Shown here: piece after piece, positions 42,934-52,300 of the stretch
How positions within the stretch are numbered: the first letter of the stretch is position 1
Layout: every line of letters starts with the position of its first letter
DNA from: Streptomyces sp. NBC_01224
Lineage (GTDB): Bacteria > Actinomycetota > Actinomycetes > Streptomycetales > Streptomycetaceae
DNA: 64,000 nucleotides
NCBI RefSeq assembly: GCF_036002945.1
Contig: NZ_CP108529.1
Coordinates: 7,807,001-7,871,000, forward strand
Direction: 5' to 3'
Notes under the pieces: model-generated
Told to the model about the DNA's origin: nothing
Database searches by the model: none
What the model saw: the letters and a program-made list of their open reading frames with translations, nothing else
Position numbers and translations under genes: made by a program

Positions 42934-44891
42934 GAGCCGTCACCGGCCCCGCTCGCGGTGACCACGACCTGGTGCTGATGCGAGAAGACCAGGGCGCCCC
43001 GGGCGACGTCGATCCGATCCACCGCAGCTCCGCGCCGGCCGGTGATCGGGTCCGCGGGGAACAGCCGTACTTCCTCCACCAGGCCCACCCCCCGCACGCC
43101 CTGGAGCACGGCGAAGACCTCGCCGTACTGCACCGGCCTGCCGAAGGGCCATCCGGTCCCCTCCGCTCCGCCCCGCAGCGGGTCGATGTGGCGGAACAGT
43201 GCCGTGAGCGCCTCCGCGCGGACCCGGTCCACGTCACCACCGGCCGCCACCAGCCTCGCGACCACGGTGACGCCCTGGTACGCGGGCGGTTCCACCACCA
43301 GTCGGGTGCCGACCAGCCGCCGTTCGTCGAGCCGCGCCGCGACCGTCGAGAGCACGGAGTCCGACGGGACCAGCTGCTCGAACCGCAGCTGGCCGTCCTC
43401 GTCGGCGACCGCGTCGGGCACCACCAGGACCCGCACCGCGCCGCCCTCGCCCGCAACGGCGGGCAGGCATCGGACCCTGCGCAGGGAAGGCGCGGCCTCG
43501 CGGGCGATGACCTCGTAGTCCTCGGCCGTGACCGCCCGCTCCTGCACCCGAAGGATGTTGGGCGCCCGGACCTTCGCGTTCTCCACGGTCTCGCCGTCGA
43601 CCCCGCCCCGGGCCGCCTCGCGATTCTCCACGCCCGCCACGTACGGCACCGAGCTGCGCAGCACGCAGATGGCGCCCCGGGCGACGTTCCCGGCCGCCCC
43701 GCCGCCCGTCAGGTAGCGGGGGACCCGCAGCTGTGCGCCCTTCTCGGGCACCGCGCCGTAGGCGCGCATCGTCCCGTCCGGCTCGCGTACCTCCGGCGGG
43801 AACGTGAACTCGCCGGAGACGGCGTCGATCCGCACATGCCGGTCGTCCGGGGAGGAGGCGCCGAAGTGCTCCACGGCGGTCCAGACCTGCCAGCCCTCCG
43901 CGGAGGACACCTGGACGACCGGCGGCTCCCCGTCCAACAGCAGCGGCGCCCTGCTCACGGAGAATCTCTGCCCGGCGACGCCTTCGGAGATGCCGAGCGG
44001 GACGTCGAGGACGGTCTCCGCGTGTTCGACGCCCGTCGTGCCGCCGACGGTGAACACCTCGGCCTCCCGGATCGTCGGTGACTCGGAGTAGAACGGCTGG
44101 CCCGGTTCCGGCGCGGTGACCCGGCAGCGCAGCCACCCCGCCCGGGTCCCCGCCGTCACCGACGCCGTGTGTCCGGCGGGGACGAACACGATCACCTCGC
44201 CGGGCCTGTTGAGCCCGCCGGTGCTGTCGGTGCCGGTCTGGCACGTGACCCAACGGGCACCGTCCCACGCCTCCCACACCAGTGGCGGCTGCCGCGGGTC
44301 GACGCCCACGCCCTCCACGCGGCTGTCCAGGCGTACGGCGACGATGCACCGGGGGACGGCGGTGGGCAGCCCGAACAGCAGGGCGTCACCGGGCTCCGGC
44401 CGGGGCTGGAAGCACGGGATGTCCTTGCCCGCGCCGAGCGGTGCGGTGCGGTCGGTCTGATCGCCCGATACCGGCGCTGTGACCAGCCGGACCAGTGAAC
44501 TCGGCACGATCGGCAGGTCGTCGGAGGTCGAGAACACCACTGCTTCCTCGGCCTCGCCGCGTGAGGTGGCGACCTCCGTACCCGCCGGGAGCAGCACGGT
44601 CTCCGGCTGCGGCGCGGACAGCCAGAAGTCGACCTCCGCCCGCGCCACCGACGGCGGGAACAAGGTGACGCCCAGCAGGTCGAGGAAGGCGGAGTAGTTC
44701 TTGTCCGGTACCCGGTTCAGCCGGTACAGCAGTTGGTCGACCATGTACGCGAATGTCTCGATGAGCGTGACCCCGGGGTCCGACACGTTGTGGTCGGTCC
44801 ACTCCGGAGAGCGCTGCTGGACGTACCGCTTGGCCTCGTCGACGAGTTGCTGGAAGCGCCGGTCGTCCAGGTTGGGTGAGGGCAGGGCCAT
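42930..44891 (-). CDS. CIS baseplate wedge protein, gpJ family (Afp11-like)
   Basis: This 653-residue baseplate assembly protein is of the gpJ/Afp11 type. The N-terminus PSPNLDDRRFQQLVDEAKRY, the WTDHNVSDPGVTLIETFAYM segment and YLTGGGAAGNV are typical. It forms the wedge heterodimer with the Afp12-like protein. Its start follows the gp25-like gene's last bases (stop at 44891 shares the ATG). It is part of one leftward operon with sheath and tube genes. Confidence 0.92.
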   Translation of the reverse strand: MALPSPNLDDRRFQQLVDEAKRYVQQRSPEWTDHNVSDPGVTLIETFAYMVDQLLYRLNRVPDKNYSAFLDLLGVTLFPPSVARAEVDFWLSAPQPETVLLPAGTEVATSRGEAEEAVVFSTSDDLPIVPSSLVRLVTAPVSGDQTDRTAPLGAGKDIPCFQPRPEPGDALLFGLPTAVPRCIVAVRLDSRVEGVGVDPRQPPLVWEAWDGARWVTCQTGTDSTGGLNRPGEVIVFVPAGHTASVTAGTRAGWLRCRVTAPEPGQPFYSESPTIREAEVFTVGGTTGVEHAETVLDVPLGISEGVAGQRFSVSRAPLLLDGEPPVVQVSSAEGWQVWTAVEHFGASSPDDRHVRIDAVSGEFTFPPEVREPDGTMRAYGAVPEKGAQLRVPRYLTGGGAAGNVARGAICVLRSSVPYVAGVENREAARGGVDGETVENAKVRAPNILRVQERAVTAEDYEVIAREAAPSLRRVRCLPAVAGEGGAVRVLVVPDAVADEDGQLRFEQLVPSDSVLSTVAARLDERRLVGTRLVVEPPAYQGVTVVARLVAAGGDVDRVRAEALTALFRHIDPLRGGAEGTGWPFGRPVQYGEVFAVLQGVRGVGLVEEVRLFPADPITGRRGAAVDRIDVARGALVFSHQHQVVVTASGAGDGS

Positions 44892-45316
44892 CAGCGCACT
44901 CCCGATTCTTCGGATCCCTCGGAGGACGGGATGGTGTAGAAGGGGAAGACGAGGTTGCGCAGGTCATTCGTGGCCCGCACGGTGTAGTGCACGTCGATGT
45001 ACAGGGTGCCCTCCTCGATGGCGTCGAACGCGATCACCACGTCGGTCACCTCGATGCGCGGTTCCCACCGCTCCAGCGACGTGCGGACCTCGTGCGCGAT
45101 GCGCCCGGCGGTGGCGCCGTCACCGGGTGCGAAGACGTAGTCGTGAATGCCGCAGCCGAACTCCGGGCGCATCGGCCGCTCGCCCGGCGCCGTGCCGAGC
45201 ACCAGCCCGATCGCTTCCTCGATCTCCCGGTCCCGCTCGACCATGCCGATGCCGCCCGTGGCGCCGACCCGCAGCGGGAAGCCCCAGCCGCGTCCGATGA
45301 ACCCGCCGCCGCTCAC
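44891..45316 (-). CDS. CIS baseplate protein, GPW/gp25 family (Afp9-like)
   Basis: This 141-residue homologue of phage T4 gp25 and gpW is the protein that initiates sheath polymerisation on the baseplate. It shows GRGWGFPLRVGATGGIGMVE, the conserved EFGCGIHDYVF and LERWEPRIEVTDV. The start is a GTG overlapping the stop of the PAAR gene (GTGA), which fixes it precisely. The expected EPR-type motif of gp25 proteins is present as WEPRI. Confidence 0.93.
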   Translation of the reverse strand: MSGGGFIGRGWGFPLRVGATGGIGMVERDREIEEAIGLVLGTAPGERPMRPEFGCGIHDYVFAPGDGATAGRIAHEVRTSLERWEPRIEVTDVVIAFDAIEEGTLYIDVHYTVRATNDLRNLVFPFYTIPSSEGSEESGVR

Positions 45317-45630
45317 ATCGGGCCCCCGATCAGTACGTTCGGCGCACCGCTGATGATGGGCGCGCCGCAGGTGGTGGTGTCCCGCATCCGGGCGGCGGGC
45401 AGCCCGCCGATCAGGACCTGACCGGTGACCACGGCGGCCGGGTTGGGCATGATCACATTCCCCGGCCCGAGCGCGGCGTGCGGGGGGACGACGCACACGT
45501 GCAGGCTCCCGGCGACGGCCGCGGGCCGGCCGCCGATCAGCACGGTGGCGACGGCCACCGCACCCGGGGGCGGGGTGCCGATGAGGCCGCCGTGGGCGGT
45601 GCTGTCGCCCGTGCGGGCTGCGGGGGGCAT
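45313..45630 (-). CDS. CIS spike-tip PAAR protein (Afp10-like)
   Basis: This 105-residue PAAR-repeat protein caps the VgrG-like spike and sharpens the tip. It contains the repeated pattern PPAARTGDSTAHGGLIG, VLIGGRPAAVAG and VLIGGLPAARMRDTT, and ends with a Cys (TTCGAP) that may take part in metal binding. It lies between the VgrG and gp25 genes, and its GGG CCG ATG TGA end overlaps the gp25 start. Confidence 0.93.
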   Translation of the reverse strand: MPPAARTGDSTAHGGLIGTPPPGAVAVATVLIGGRPAAVAGSLHVCVVPPHAALGPGNVIMPNPAAVVTGQVLIGGLPAARMRDTTTCGAPIISGAPNVLIGGPM

Positions 45631-45691
45631 GGCCGGGGTTCTCCTTGCTGGGAAAGGGACTTCTGAGAGCGTCGGATGGATGGCAGGGTCG

Positions 45692-47458
45692 TCAGTTGAT
45701 CTTGATGAGCTTGGCCTTGAGCACGGCGAGCAACCCGCCGTCGATGGTGACCCCCGTCTTGCCGTTGACGGTCACCGAGCTGCCCTTGATGTTCACGTCG
45801 CCCGCAGCCGCGTCGAGGGTGATACCCGACGCGGAGAGCGTCACGGAGCTCAGAGCCCGGGTGCCGCCGGGGGCGTACACCGTCAGAGCGATCTCGCCCC
45901 GCCGCTCGTCCAGCGTGACTTCGAGCCGTTTGTTGCCGGTGGCCAGCCGGACACCGGACGGTCCGCGCGGGGCGTCCAGCAGTTCGAGCCGGTTCCCGGA
46001 TCGGGAGACCAGCGAGCGGCGGTTGACCTTGCCACTGGTCGGGTCGACCAGCGGAACGTCGTGGGGCGAGGGCTTGTCGACCCCGTTGTAGAGGCCGCCC
46101 AGCACATAGGGGCTGTCCAGCAGGCCCTGCTCGAACCCGACCAGCACCTCGTCGTTGACCTCGGGGCTGAACACCCCGCCGCCGCCCTGGCCGCCCCATT
46201 GCACCGTACGGACCCAGTCGGTCACATAGGTGTCGTCGAGCCAGGGGAACTTCAGCCGGACCCAGCCGCGTTCGGCCTTGCCCTCGCGGATGTCGGTGAC
46301 CACGCCAATGGCCAGACCAGGCATGCGCGGGCCGCGCGAGGGTGCGTTCGAACCACTGGTCAGTCCCGCCAGCGAGCGGTCGGGCGCCGCGCTCACCAGC
46401 ACGGTCGTGCGGTAGCCGCCGTTCGGTTCGAGTACGTGGTGCGCGGCGGTCGCCGTGTAGCGCCCGGCGAACGCGGGCCCGACGTTGCCGAGGGCCACCG
46501 GCTCGCCCGCCCGCAAGTGGGGATTGCCCTCGGCGACCGCTTCGATCTCGCCGAATCCGGAGCTCACCGAAGCGGCCACCGAACCGGCCACGGCCCTGGC
46601 CTCGGCCTGGGTCCGGTACGGGGTGTCGGTGACCGTCATCCGGGCGTTCGCGCCGAACGCCCCGGCCACCAGCGACGGACTCATCCCGGGGGACACCGTG
46701 TCGCTGCGGATGGACTGCTCGCGGGCCACCAGCCGTGTCTTGGTGTCGACGTTCCAGCCGCGCACCTCCACGCTGTCCGCCCCGTCCGCACCGGTCAGCA
46801 CGGCCCGCAGAGCCAGCAGATTGCGCCCGTACTCCAGGACCATCGGGTGGCGGGTGGCGGAAGTGGCGGGCGAGGGGGCCGACGCGGCGGGCTTCGGCTT
46901 CACGAACTGCAGCAGGCCCTTGTCGTCCACCCGCACGTGCGCGCCGCTCTCGCCCGCGAGGTACTGGAGGAACTCCCAGTCCGAGACATTGGGCTGGGTC
47001 AGCTGCTTGTACGTGATGGGCGCGGCCTCGATCCGTCCGCAGGCCAGCCCGGCGCCCGCGGCGACCTTGCGGACGATGTCCGCGGTTTTCATGTTGCGGT
47101 AGGCCACCACCTTCCGGCCGCGCTGGAGCCGGTGCGCCTTGGAGAAGGCGCGGACCACCGTGAAAGAACCGGTGGTGTCGCTGTCCAGCTCGACCGCCGT
47201 GACCTCACCGGTGAACAGCCGCTCGCGCACCCGCTCCTGCACGGTGACCACGGATATCTTCAGCGGGGTGCCGATGGTGAGCCCGGTGGCGGTGAGCAGC
47301 TTGTGATCGGGGTCCCGGTACGTCAGTACGGCGGTGTCCGGCAGACCGACGTTCTCGTCCACCACGCAGCTCACCAGCTGGGCCGCCCAGGCCGGTGGCA
47401 GCTCACCAGGGGCCTCGACGATCGGATCTGCGGCGAAGGAGCGGCCGGGGGCGGTCAT
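45692..47458 (-). CDS. CIS central spike protein, VgrG/gpD-gpV-like (Afp8-like)
   Basis: This 588-residue spike protein is related to phage gpD plus gpV and to VgrG. The N-terminal gpD-like part includes VRAFSKAHRLQRGRKVVAYR and EFLQYLAGESGAHVRVDD. An OB-fold domain follows (GVVTDIREGKAERGWVRLKF, WGGQGGGGVFSPEVNDEVLV, FEQGLLDSPYVLGGLYNG). The C-terminus is a repeating beta stretch that forms the trimer needle (DAAAGDVNIKGSSVTVNGKT). The ATG at 47458 overlaps the LysM gene stop by 4 nt. Confidence 0.93.
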   Translation of the reverse strand: MTAPGRSFAADPIVEAPGELPPAWAAQLVSCVVDENVGLPDTAVLTYRDPDHKLLTATGLTIGTPLKISVVTVQERVRERLFTGEVTAVELDSDTTGSFTVVRAFSKAHRLQRGRKVVAYRNMKTADIVRKVAAGAGLACGRIEAAPITYKQLTQPNVSDWEFLQYLAGESGAHVRVDDKGLLQFVKPKPAASAPSPATSATRHPMVLEYGRNLLALRAVLTGADGADSVEVRGWNVDTKTRLVAREQSIRSDTVSPGMSPSLVAGAFGANARMTVTDTPYRTQAEARAVAGSVAASVSSGFGEIEAVAEGNPHLRAGEPVALGNVGPAFAGRYTATAAHHVLEPNGGYRTTVLVSAAPDRSLAGLTSGSNAPSRGPRMPGLAIGVVTDIREGKAERGWVRLKFPWLDDTYVTDWVRTVQWGGQGGGGVFSPEVNDEVLVGFEQGLLDSPYVLGGLYNGVDKPSPHDVPLVDPTSGKVNRRSLVSRSGNRLELLDAPRGPSGVRLATGNKRLEVTLDERRGEIALTVYAPGGTRALSSVTLSASGITLDAAAGDVNIKGSSVTVNGKTGVTIDGGLLAVLKAKLIKIN

Positions 47459-48177
47459 CGGCTGCCCTCCGGGGCGTGATCTTCCAGTCCGGGCACGACC
47501 AGCTCCCTGCCGGGGATCAACTGCATCGGGTCGTCCACGTCGTTGGCCTCCGCGATCGTGCGCCACGCGGTGGCGTCGCCGTACTCCCTCCAGGCCAGCA
47601 GCGGCAGGCTGTCACCGGCGACGACCCGGTGGGTACGACGTGCCTCCCGCGAGCCGGACGTGGGGTTCTGGCCGGCCGGATCGACGCTCGCCTCCTCGAT
47701 CGACAGGGAGCAGGTGGCGCGCAGCGGTTTCCCGTCGACGTCGAACAGGGTGTACGAGACGGAGAGGTTGGAGAGTACGCCGTCGAACGAGGTCGTCTTC
47801 GACGTGCCCCAGTCGAAGCGGACCCAGGGGCTGGCGGGTGTCTTGCGGGCCAGGCTGCTCGGGGTGGGCACACACGCCGTCATCAGCTGCTCCACCGCCT
47901 TCTCCACCGAGTTGTCATGGGTGGCGGTGGCGTCCAGGAAGACCTCCAGGGACAACGCCCGGGGCCCGCTGCCCACGAATTCGGGCAGCGCGGACTGCCC
48001 GGCCATCCGGGACGGCGTACGCCGCCACTCGGTGCTCTTGCTCAGCGACAGCTTCGCGGGGTTGAACTGCAACGTGAGCCGGGCGAGGCTCCCGCCCGGT
48101 TTGGCGCCGACGGTCGCCGGCGGTTCCATGATGGTCAGCTGGGCGCGAGCACGGCTCGTGCGGACAGCGGGTGACAT
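47455..48177 (-). CDS. CIS LysM-domain baseplate protein (Afp7-like)
   Basis: This 240-residue baseplate hub protein has a C-terminal LysM-like domain (HRVVAGDSLPLLAWREYGDA, WRTIAEANDVDDPMQLIPGR) as in Afp7/Pvc7 and phage gp53. The N-terminal domain contains LTLQFNPAKLSLSKSTEWRR, the family signature. It clamps the VgrG spike to the wedge. It is followed by a 4-nt overlap with the VgrG gene and preceded by 60 bp after the second tube gene. Confidence 0.92.
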   Translation of the reverse strand: MSPAVRTSRARAQLTIMEPPATVGAKPGGSLARLTLQFNPAKLSLSKSTEWRRTPSRMAGQSALPEFVGSGPRALSLEVFLDATATHDNSVEKAVEQLMTACVPTPSSLARKTPASPWVRFDWGTSKTTSFDGVLSNLSVSYTLFDVDGKPLRATCSLSIEEASVDPAGQNPTSGSREARRTHRVVAGDSLPLLAWREYGDATAWRTIAEANDVDDPMQLIPGRELVVPGLEDHAPEGSR

Positions 48178-48237
48178 TGCGCTCCTCCTTCCCGATCTAC
48201 TCCGATACCTGCACCTATTAAGGGATGTGACGGTTCA

Positions 48238-48663
48238 TCAAGACGGCTCCAGGCCCTCGTGTGCGATCTCCAGCGTCTCGATCGCCGCCTGGGAGCTGGC
48301 GGGGTCGAAGGACGGCCCCTGCCAGCGGACCGGCACGATGCCGTGCACCTGCCAGCTGATGATGCGGCTGAGGTCCGGACGGAGCGCGACGATCTCGCCG
48401 TCCTTGGGCTCGACCCGCTGGATCGTCTCGTTCAGCCACCGCGCGATCTTGAGCGTGTCGGTCGTGACGGGGCGGGTCAGCGTGATGTTGGTCCAGGTGA
48501 TCCGCCCCGGCAGCTGCCAGGTGAAACCGTTGTTGCCGCCCTCGGCGTACTGCTCCATCTCCACCTCGGCGCCCAGACCCGAGCAGGTGTGGAAGGCCCC
48601 CAGGTCACTGCCCCCGATGACGAGCTTGAAGAACACGCTCGTCGCGAAGATGTTGTCCGTCAT
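48238..48663 (-). CDS. CIS second tube protein, tube initiator (Afp5-like)
   Basis: This 141-residue protein of the phage T4 gp19/tube family starts TDNIFATSVFFKLVIGGSDL and has GAFHTCSGLGAEVEMEQYAE and LPGRITWTNITLTRPV. It differs clearly from the main tube protein upstream (52297-52737) and sits next to the LysM and spike genes, so it is the probable first ring between spike hub and tube. The family identity is secure; the initiator role follows from gene order. Confidence 0.9.
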   Translation of the reverse strand: MTDNIFATSVFFKLVIGGSDLGAFHTCSGLGAEVEMEQYAEGGNNGFTWQLPGRITWTNITLTRPVTTDTLKIARWLNETIQRVEPKDGEIVALRPDLSRIISWQVHGIVPVRWQGPSFDPASSQAAIETLEIAHEGLEPS

Positions 48664-48724
48664 GTGCTTCTCTTCTTCTCTGCTGTTTCCAAGTGCCGTG
48701 CCGTACCCAGTCGTTCGGGCCGTA

Positions 48725-51646
48725 TCAGCGGCGGCCGTCGTACAGCCGTCCGGTACGCTCCCGCCCTCTGCGCATGTCCGCGCGGATCAGCCGGCTCACC
48801 GGATCGAGCAGACGACGGGCCAATTCCTCGATGTCCGAACCGGTGACCCGGTTCGCGGCCGGAGCGTCCGCGGTGGCCGAGTCGGCCGATCCGGCCGATC
48901 CGGCCGGCCCGGTCCCTCCCGACGGCGTGGCGCGCTTCACCGGGGCCGCCCGCACCGGAACACCGGTGATTCCGGCGTTCGCCGCCGCGCGTTGAAGCAC
49001 CTCGGCCGCGGACCCGGAGACGCCGGCTCCGGCGGCCGGAGCGGGCGCGCGTTGCGGAACCCGTACCGAAAGGCTCGGAGGTCCGGGAAGGGGAGAACCG
49101 ACTCCGGCCTCCGGCCCGGTGGCCATGGGAGCGCCGGACTCGGGCACCACCGGCAGCGCCATCCGCTGTACGGGCACGGCGGCTGCTCCCGGCCGGTCCG
49201 GTGCGGGCGGATGCGGGCGCACGACCGGAACCGGCTGAGCGGCGGACGGCACAGACGGCACGGGGGGTGCCGTGGAGGGGGCCGCCGACGGGGTCGAGTG
49301 TGCGGGTCGTGGTGCCAGGGGCATCGGGCCGGGGCGGCGGGCGGTGTGTGGCTCCGCGGGCCGCTGCTCCGGCGGGCGGGCCTTGGGGCGGGACGGGGGC
49401 GTTGTCGCGCCGCCGCGTACCGAACGCTGCACGAGTCGAAGGAGGGAGCCGCCGACCCCCGGTCCGCGACCCGTCCGGTCGGCGCCGGTCCCAGCTCCGG
49501 CTCCCGGAACGCGAGCGGGGTCACCGGCGGGCGTCCGGCCCGAGGGCATCCCGCTACGCGTGGTGCCGGGGGACGGGCTCCCGGATACGAGGCGTTGGAC
49601 GGTGCCACCGGGCGCCGGCCCCTCGGGCGCCGGCCCGGGGCCGGTCGCCCGGGGCCGGTGCGGCGAAGCGGCTTCGGCGGGGCGGGTGCGCGGGTGACGA
49701 AGTACTGGCCCGGGTGCGGCACCCGTTGGCGTCCGGTGCTCCCCGGTCCGCGTGCTCCCGGGCCCCGACGACGGCTCATCGGGCCCCGGCTGCTGGACAT
49801 CACGACGCCAGGTGACTGCCACGACCGGCCGGGATGCGTTCCCTGCCGCCGGCGCCGAAAAGCCCTCGCTGGAGCCGGTGCTCACCTTCAGGGCCCTGCC
49901 CGCGAGCAGGGCCCGCGACCGTTGGGCGGCGGGCGCCGGCTCCCCGGCGCGGGCGGCAGGCCCGGATGCCTGCCCCTGCTCCCGCTCCGGGGTGATCCTC
50001 CGGACACGTACCGGCGTAGCGGGAGCGGAAGGGGTGGTGATGGGCGTGCTCGCGCGCGTGGCGTCCACTACGCGCTGGACGGCCGCAGGTTCAGGTGCGG
50101 AGCCACCGGTCCGAGCAGGAGTGTGGGACGAGCGCACCGGCATCTCGGCGGGCGCGTTCACGGGCTTCGGCATCGGCTCGGCCGGTGCGGAGGGCGGGGG
50201 TGCCACAGGCTCGCCCGCCGACGTCTTGACCTGCTGCGGGCCCGTGGTTCCCGCCTGTGCCCGACGGCGGTCACCGAGCAGCGGCGCGTCGTTCTGGAGC
50301 CGGGCTGTCGAGGGAAGCGAGGGCAGGGGTGTGCCGATCCCGCCGCGGGCACGAGCCTGCGATCCGAATCCATCGGGCTGTGGCGGCTGCGAGGACCGAG
50401 CCTGCGGGGAGCGGGCTTCCGGGGACCGGGCCTCCGGGGCCGAAGGCTGGCGCACCGATGGCTGGCGCACCGATGGCTGGCGCACCGACGGCTGACGCCC
50501 CGCTGGCTGCGTCGCCTCCTGCGAAGGCGTGGTCGTCGCCACAGGGGTTGCCGCGTCGGAAACTTGGCGTTGAATCACGGGCATGCCCGCTGCCTGTTGC
50601 CCTTCCGGCGCGGACGGGACGACCTCGCTCCGCGTTGCCGGGCCGGAAGTTACGGCTCCGGTGGGCAGTTCCCGCAAGGGCTCGCCAAGTGCGGGTCGCA
50701 CCGTTGGGGTGGTGGGACGGTCGGTGGTGCGGTCCGGTGGTGGTGCGGCGCCCGGCGGGGCGGCGGGTGCGGCCTCGCCGGAGCCGTCCGGCCGCACGGT
50801 CACGGTCTGCTGCGACGCGCCCCGTTGCACCGTGGTGGTGGCAGTGATGGGAGCGGCCGGTGCGGAGGCCGTGGCCGGCAGGATCCCGTCGATGTGCCGC
50901 AGCGCCATCGCCGGACGCCGGGCGATGACCAGGGGCGGGGCAGTCCGCCGCGGACGTACGGCCGCGGGCCGGGCCCGCTGGAGCGAGACCGGTGCCGGTG
51001 CGGTGTCCGCCGGATGCTGCGGTGCCGACGCGGCGGCCGGGCCCGAAGCGGGACCCGGAGCCGTGGCCGGCGCCGTGCCCCCGGAGGAACGGGCGGACGA
51101 GGAGCGGGCGGACGTCGTACCGCTCGACCGTTGGACGGTTGCGGGGCCCGGCTTTCCGCCGGCCCGGCCCCTGCCGGTCGCGTTGCCCGCCATGGCAGTT
51201 GTCGGGCCCGCCGCAGGTTCCGCCTCCGCCTCCGCCTCCGTTCCGGTCCGGGCGGCACGCAGCAGCAGCGGTCCGCCGGGAGACTCGGAACGCGCGCCGC
51301 CCGGACGGGCGACGCCATGGATGAGACCCACCGGCGCGGACGGCAGTACGGCATGGCCGAGTTCGCTCCCGAACGCGAGGTTCTGCCACGAGGCGAGATC
51401 GTCCCTGAACCGCAGTCCGTCACTCACCCCGATCGAGGAGCGGGCGACGGTCACCGCCGGGGGCGCGACCTGCCGCCAGCCACCGTCCCAGTCGCCGTCC
51501 CGGCCACCGTCCCGCCGATCGGCTCCGCCGTCGCTCCGATCGGCCTCCGGTTCCGGAGCGTGCCCGGTGTCGGCTCCGGCCCTGTCCCGGGACGGCGTTC
51601 CGGGCTGCTGCCGGTCCCTTCGGTGGAACCAGTCTCCGAACCCCAC
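48725..51646 (-). CDS. very long disordered Pro/Ala/Arg-rich CIS-associated protein
   Basis: This 973-residue protein lies inside the CIS operon. Only the ends look folded: residues about 1-110 (GFGDWFHRRDRQQPG, RFRDDLASWQNLAFGSELGH, VGLIHGVARPGG) and the last 40 (DIEELARRLLDPVSRLIRAD, RGRERTGRLYDGRR). The remainder is Pro/Ala/Thr/Arg-rich with many VQR-containing repeats and a run of five-residue repeats (RQPSV). The long open frame is supported by operon continuity: it ends 61 bp before the second tube gene and starts 4 bp after DUF6760. Its function is unknown. Length control or cargo recruitment are guesses. Confidence 0.75.
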   Translation of the reverse strand: MGFGDWFHRRDRQQPGTPSRDRAGADTGHAPEPEADRSDGGADRRDGGRDGDWDGGWRQVAPPAVTVARSSIGVSDGLRFRDDLASWQNLAFGSELGHAVLPSAPVGLIHGVARPGGARSESPGGPLLLRAARTGTEAEAEAEPAAGPTTAMAGNATGRGRAGGKPGPATVQRSSGTTSARSSSARSSGGTAPATAPGPASGPAAASAPQHPADTAPAPVSLQRARPAAVRPRRTAPPLVIARRPAMALRHIDGILPATASAPAAPITATTTVQRGASQQTVTVRPDGSGEAAPAAPPGAAPPPDRTTDRPTTPTVRPALGEPLRELPTGAVTSGPATRSEVVPSAPEGQQAAGMPVIQRQVSDAATPVATTTPSQEATQPAGRQPSVRQPSVRQPSVRQPSAPEARSPEARSPQARSSQPPQPDGFGSQARARGGIGTPLPSLPSTARLQNDAPLLGDRRRAQAGTTGPQQVKTSAGEPVAPPPSAPAEPMPKPVNAPAEMPVRSSHTPARTGGSAPEPAAVQRVVDATRASTPITTPSAPATPVRVRRITPEREQGQASGPAARAGEPAPAAQRSRALLAGRALKVSTGSSEGFSAPAAGNASRPVVAVTWRRDVQQPGPDEPSSGPGSTRTGEHRTPTGAAPGPVLRHPRTRPAEAASPHRPRATGPGPAPEGPAPGGTVQRLVSGSPSPGTTRSGMPSGRTPAGDPARVPGAGAGTGADRTGRGPGVGGSLLRLVQRSVRGGATTPPSRPKARPPEQRPAEPHTARRPGPMPLAPRPAHSTPSAAPSTAPPVPSVPSAAQPVPVVRPHPPAPDRPGAAAVPVQRMALPVVPESGAPMATGPEAGVGSPLPGPPSLSVRVPQRAPAPAAGAGVSGSAAEVLQRAAANAGITGVPVRAAPVKRATPSGGTGPAGSAGSADSATADAPAANRVTGSDIEELARRLLDPVSRLIRADMRRGRERTGRLYDGRR
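50445..50504. repeat. 15-bp tandem repeats inside the disordered CIS protein
   Basis: GGCTGGCGCACCGAT recurs in tandem at 50445, 50460 and 50475, with a decayed fourth unit at 50490. On the minus strand it encodes repeated Arg-Gln-Pro-Ser-Val. Copy number may vary between strains through slippage. Confidence 0.8.
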
Positions 51647-51650
51647 AGGA

Positions 51651-51809
51651 TCACCCGCCTTCGTTGACGCGGGTGTTGATCCGCGCTATCTCCCGCACCC
51701 ACTGCTGACGCTCGCCGTGGGTGAGGTCGAGAATGTCCTCGCGCTGCCAATGGAAGTGGTAGGCGACGTACGCGATCTCCTCCCGCAATCGGGGAAGTGC
51801 GTACGTCAC
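51651..51809 (-). CDS. DUF6760 small CIS protein
   Basis: This 52-residue protein starts with a GTG that overlaps the previous stop (GTGA). It reads TYALPRLREEIAYVAYHFHW and then QREDILDLTHGERQQWVREI, the pattern of the DUF6760 family found only next to eCIS tube genes. It is predicted to be two helices. A role as tail-assembly helper is likely from position, by analogy with small phage tail chaperones, but it is not shown. Confidence 0.85.
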   Translation of the reverse strand: MTYALPRLREEIAYVAYHFHWQREDILDLTHGERQQWVREIARINTRVNEGG

Positions 51810-52300
51810 GATTCCCCCAGGCGCCCACCCGAGAGGTCCACCTCGAACGATCCGTGGCACAGCGGACAGGTCACCGCGGCATGCGTGTGGCCCTCGCTGT
51901 TGATCCGGCGGTAGAAGTCCTGGAGGAACGCCACATCCGTGGCGTACATCCGCTCGACGACCCCGGCGTGCACATCGGTGATGGTGCCGAGCTGGGTGAT
52001 CACCTGGCTCAGCAGCACCACGCTCAGGTACGCCGGGTTCTCCTTCACCCGCAGGTCGATCTGTGGGCGCAGCTCGTCCCGTGCCGTCGCGAGCCGCATC
52101 GAGCCGCGCCGGTGGACCTGGCCCCCGTCGTCGACGTAACCGCGCGGGAGCTCGAACTCGAACTCCGTACGCAGCTCCAGCTGGTCACGGTCCCGGGCCG
52201 AAGGCGGCGCGGGGGCAGCCTCCTGTGCAGCGGGCGGGGTGGCTGCGAGGCTGTCGAGGACTTCGTCGAGCCCGCCCGACGTAACGGTCCTGCGCCTCAT
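51806..52300 (-). CDS. CIS tail-assembly protein with Cys motif
   Basis: This 164-residue protein lies between the tube gene and DUF6760, overlapping both by 4 nt. Its N-terminal 45 residues are disordered. The core holds LRTEFEFELPRGYVDDGGQV and LSVVLLSQVITQLGTITDVH, and it ends with CPLCHGSFEVDLSGGRLGE, which carries a CxxC pair that may bind zinc. Similar proteins occur at this position in Streptomyces CIS loci and resemble phage tail-assembly (gp41-like) proteins. The function is inferred from place. Confidence 0.82.
   Translation of the reverse strand: MRRRTVTSGGLDEVLDSLAATPPAAQEAAPAPPSARDRDQLELRTEFEFELPRGYVDDGGQVHRRGSMRLATARDELRPQIDLRVKENPAYLSVVLLSQVITQLGTITDVHAGVVERMYATDVAFLQDFYRRINSEGHTHAAVTCPLCHGSFEVDLSGGRLGES

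Noticed and set aside
47543..51667. A 1374-codon open frame on the plus strand opposite the CIS LysM, tube and disordered-protein genes
   Set aside because: Its translation is low-complexity Gly/Arg-rich without a recognisable domain, and it crosses several well-supported minus-strand genes.
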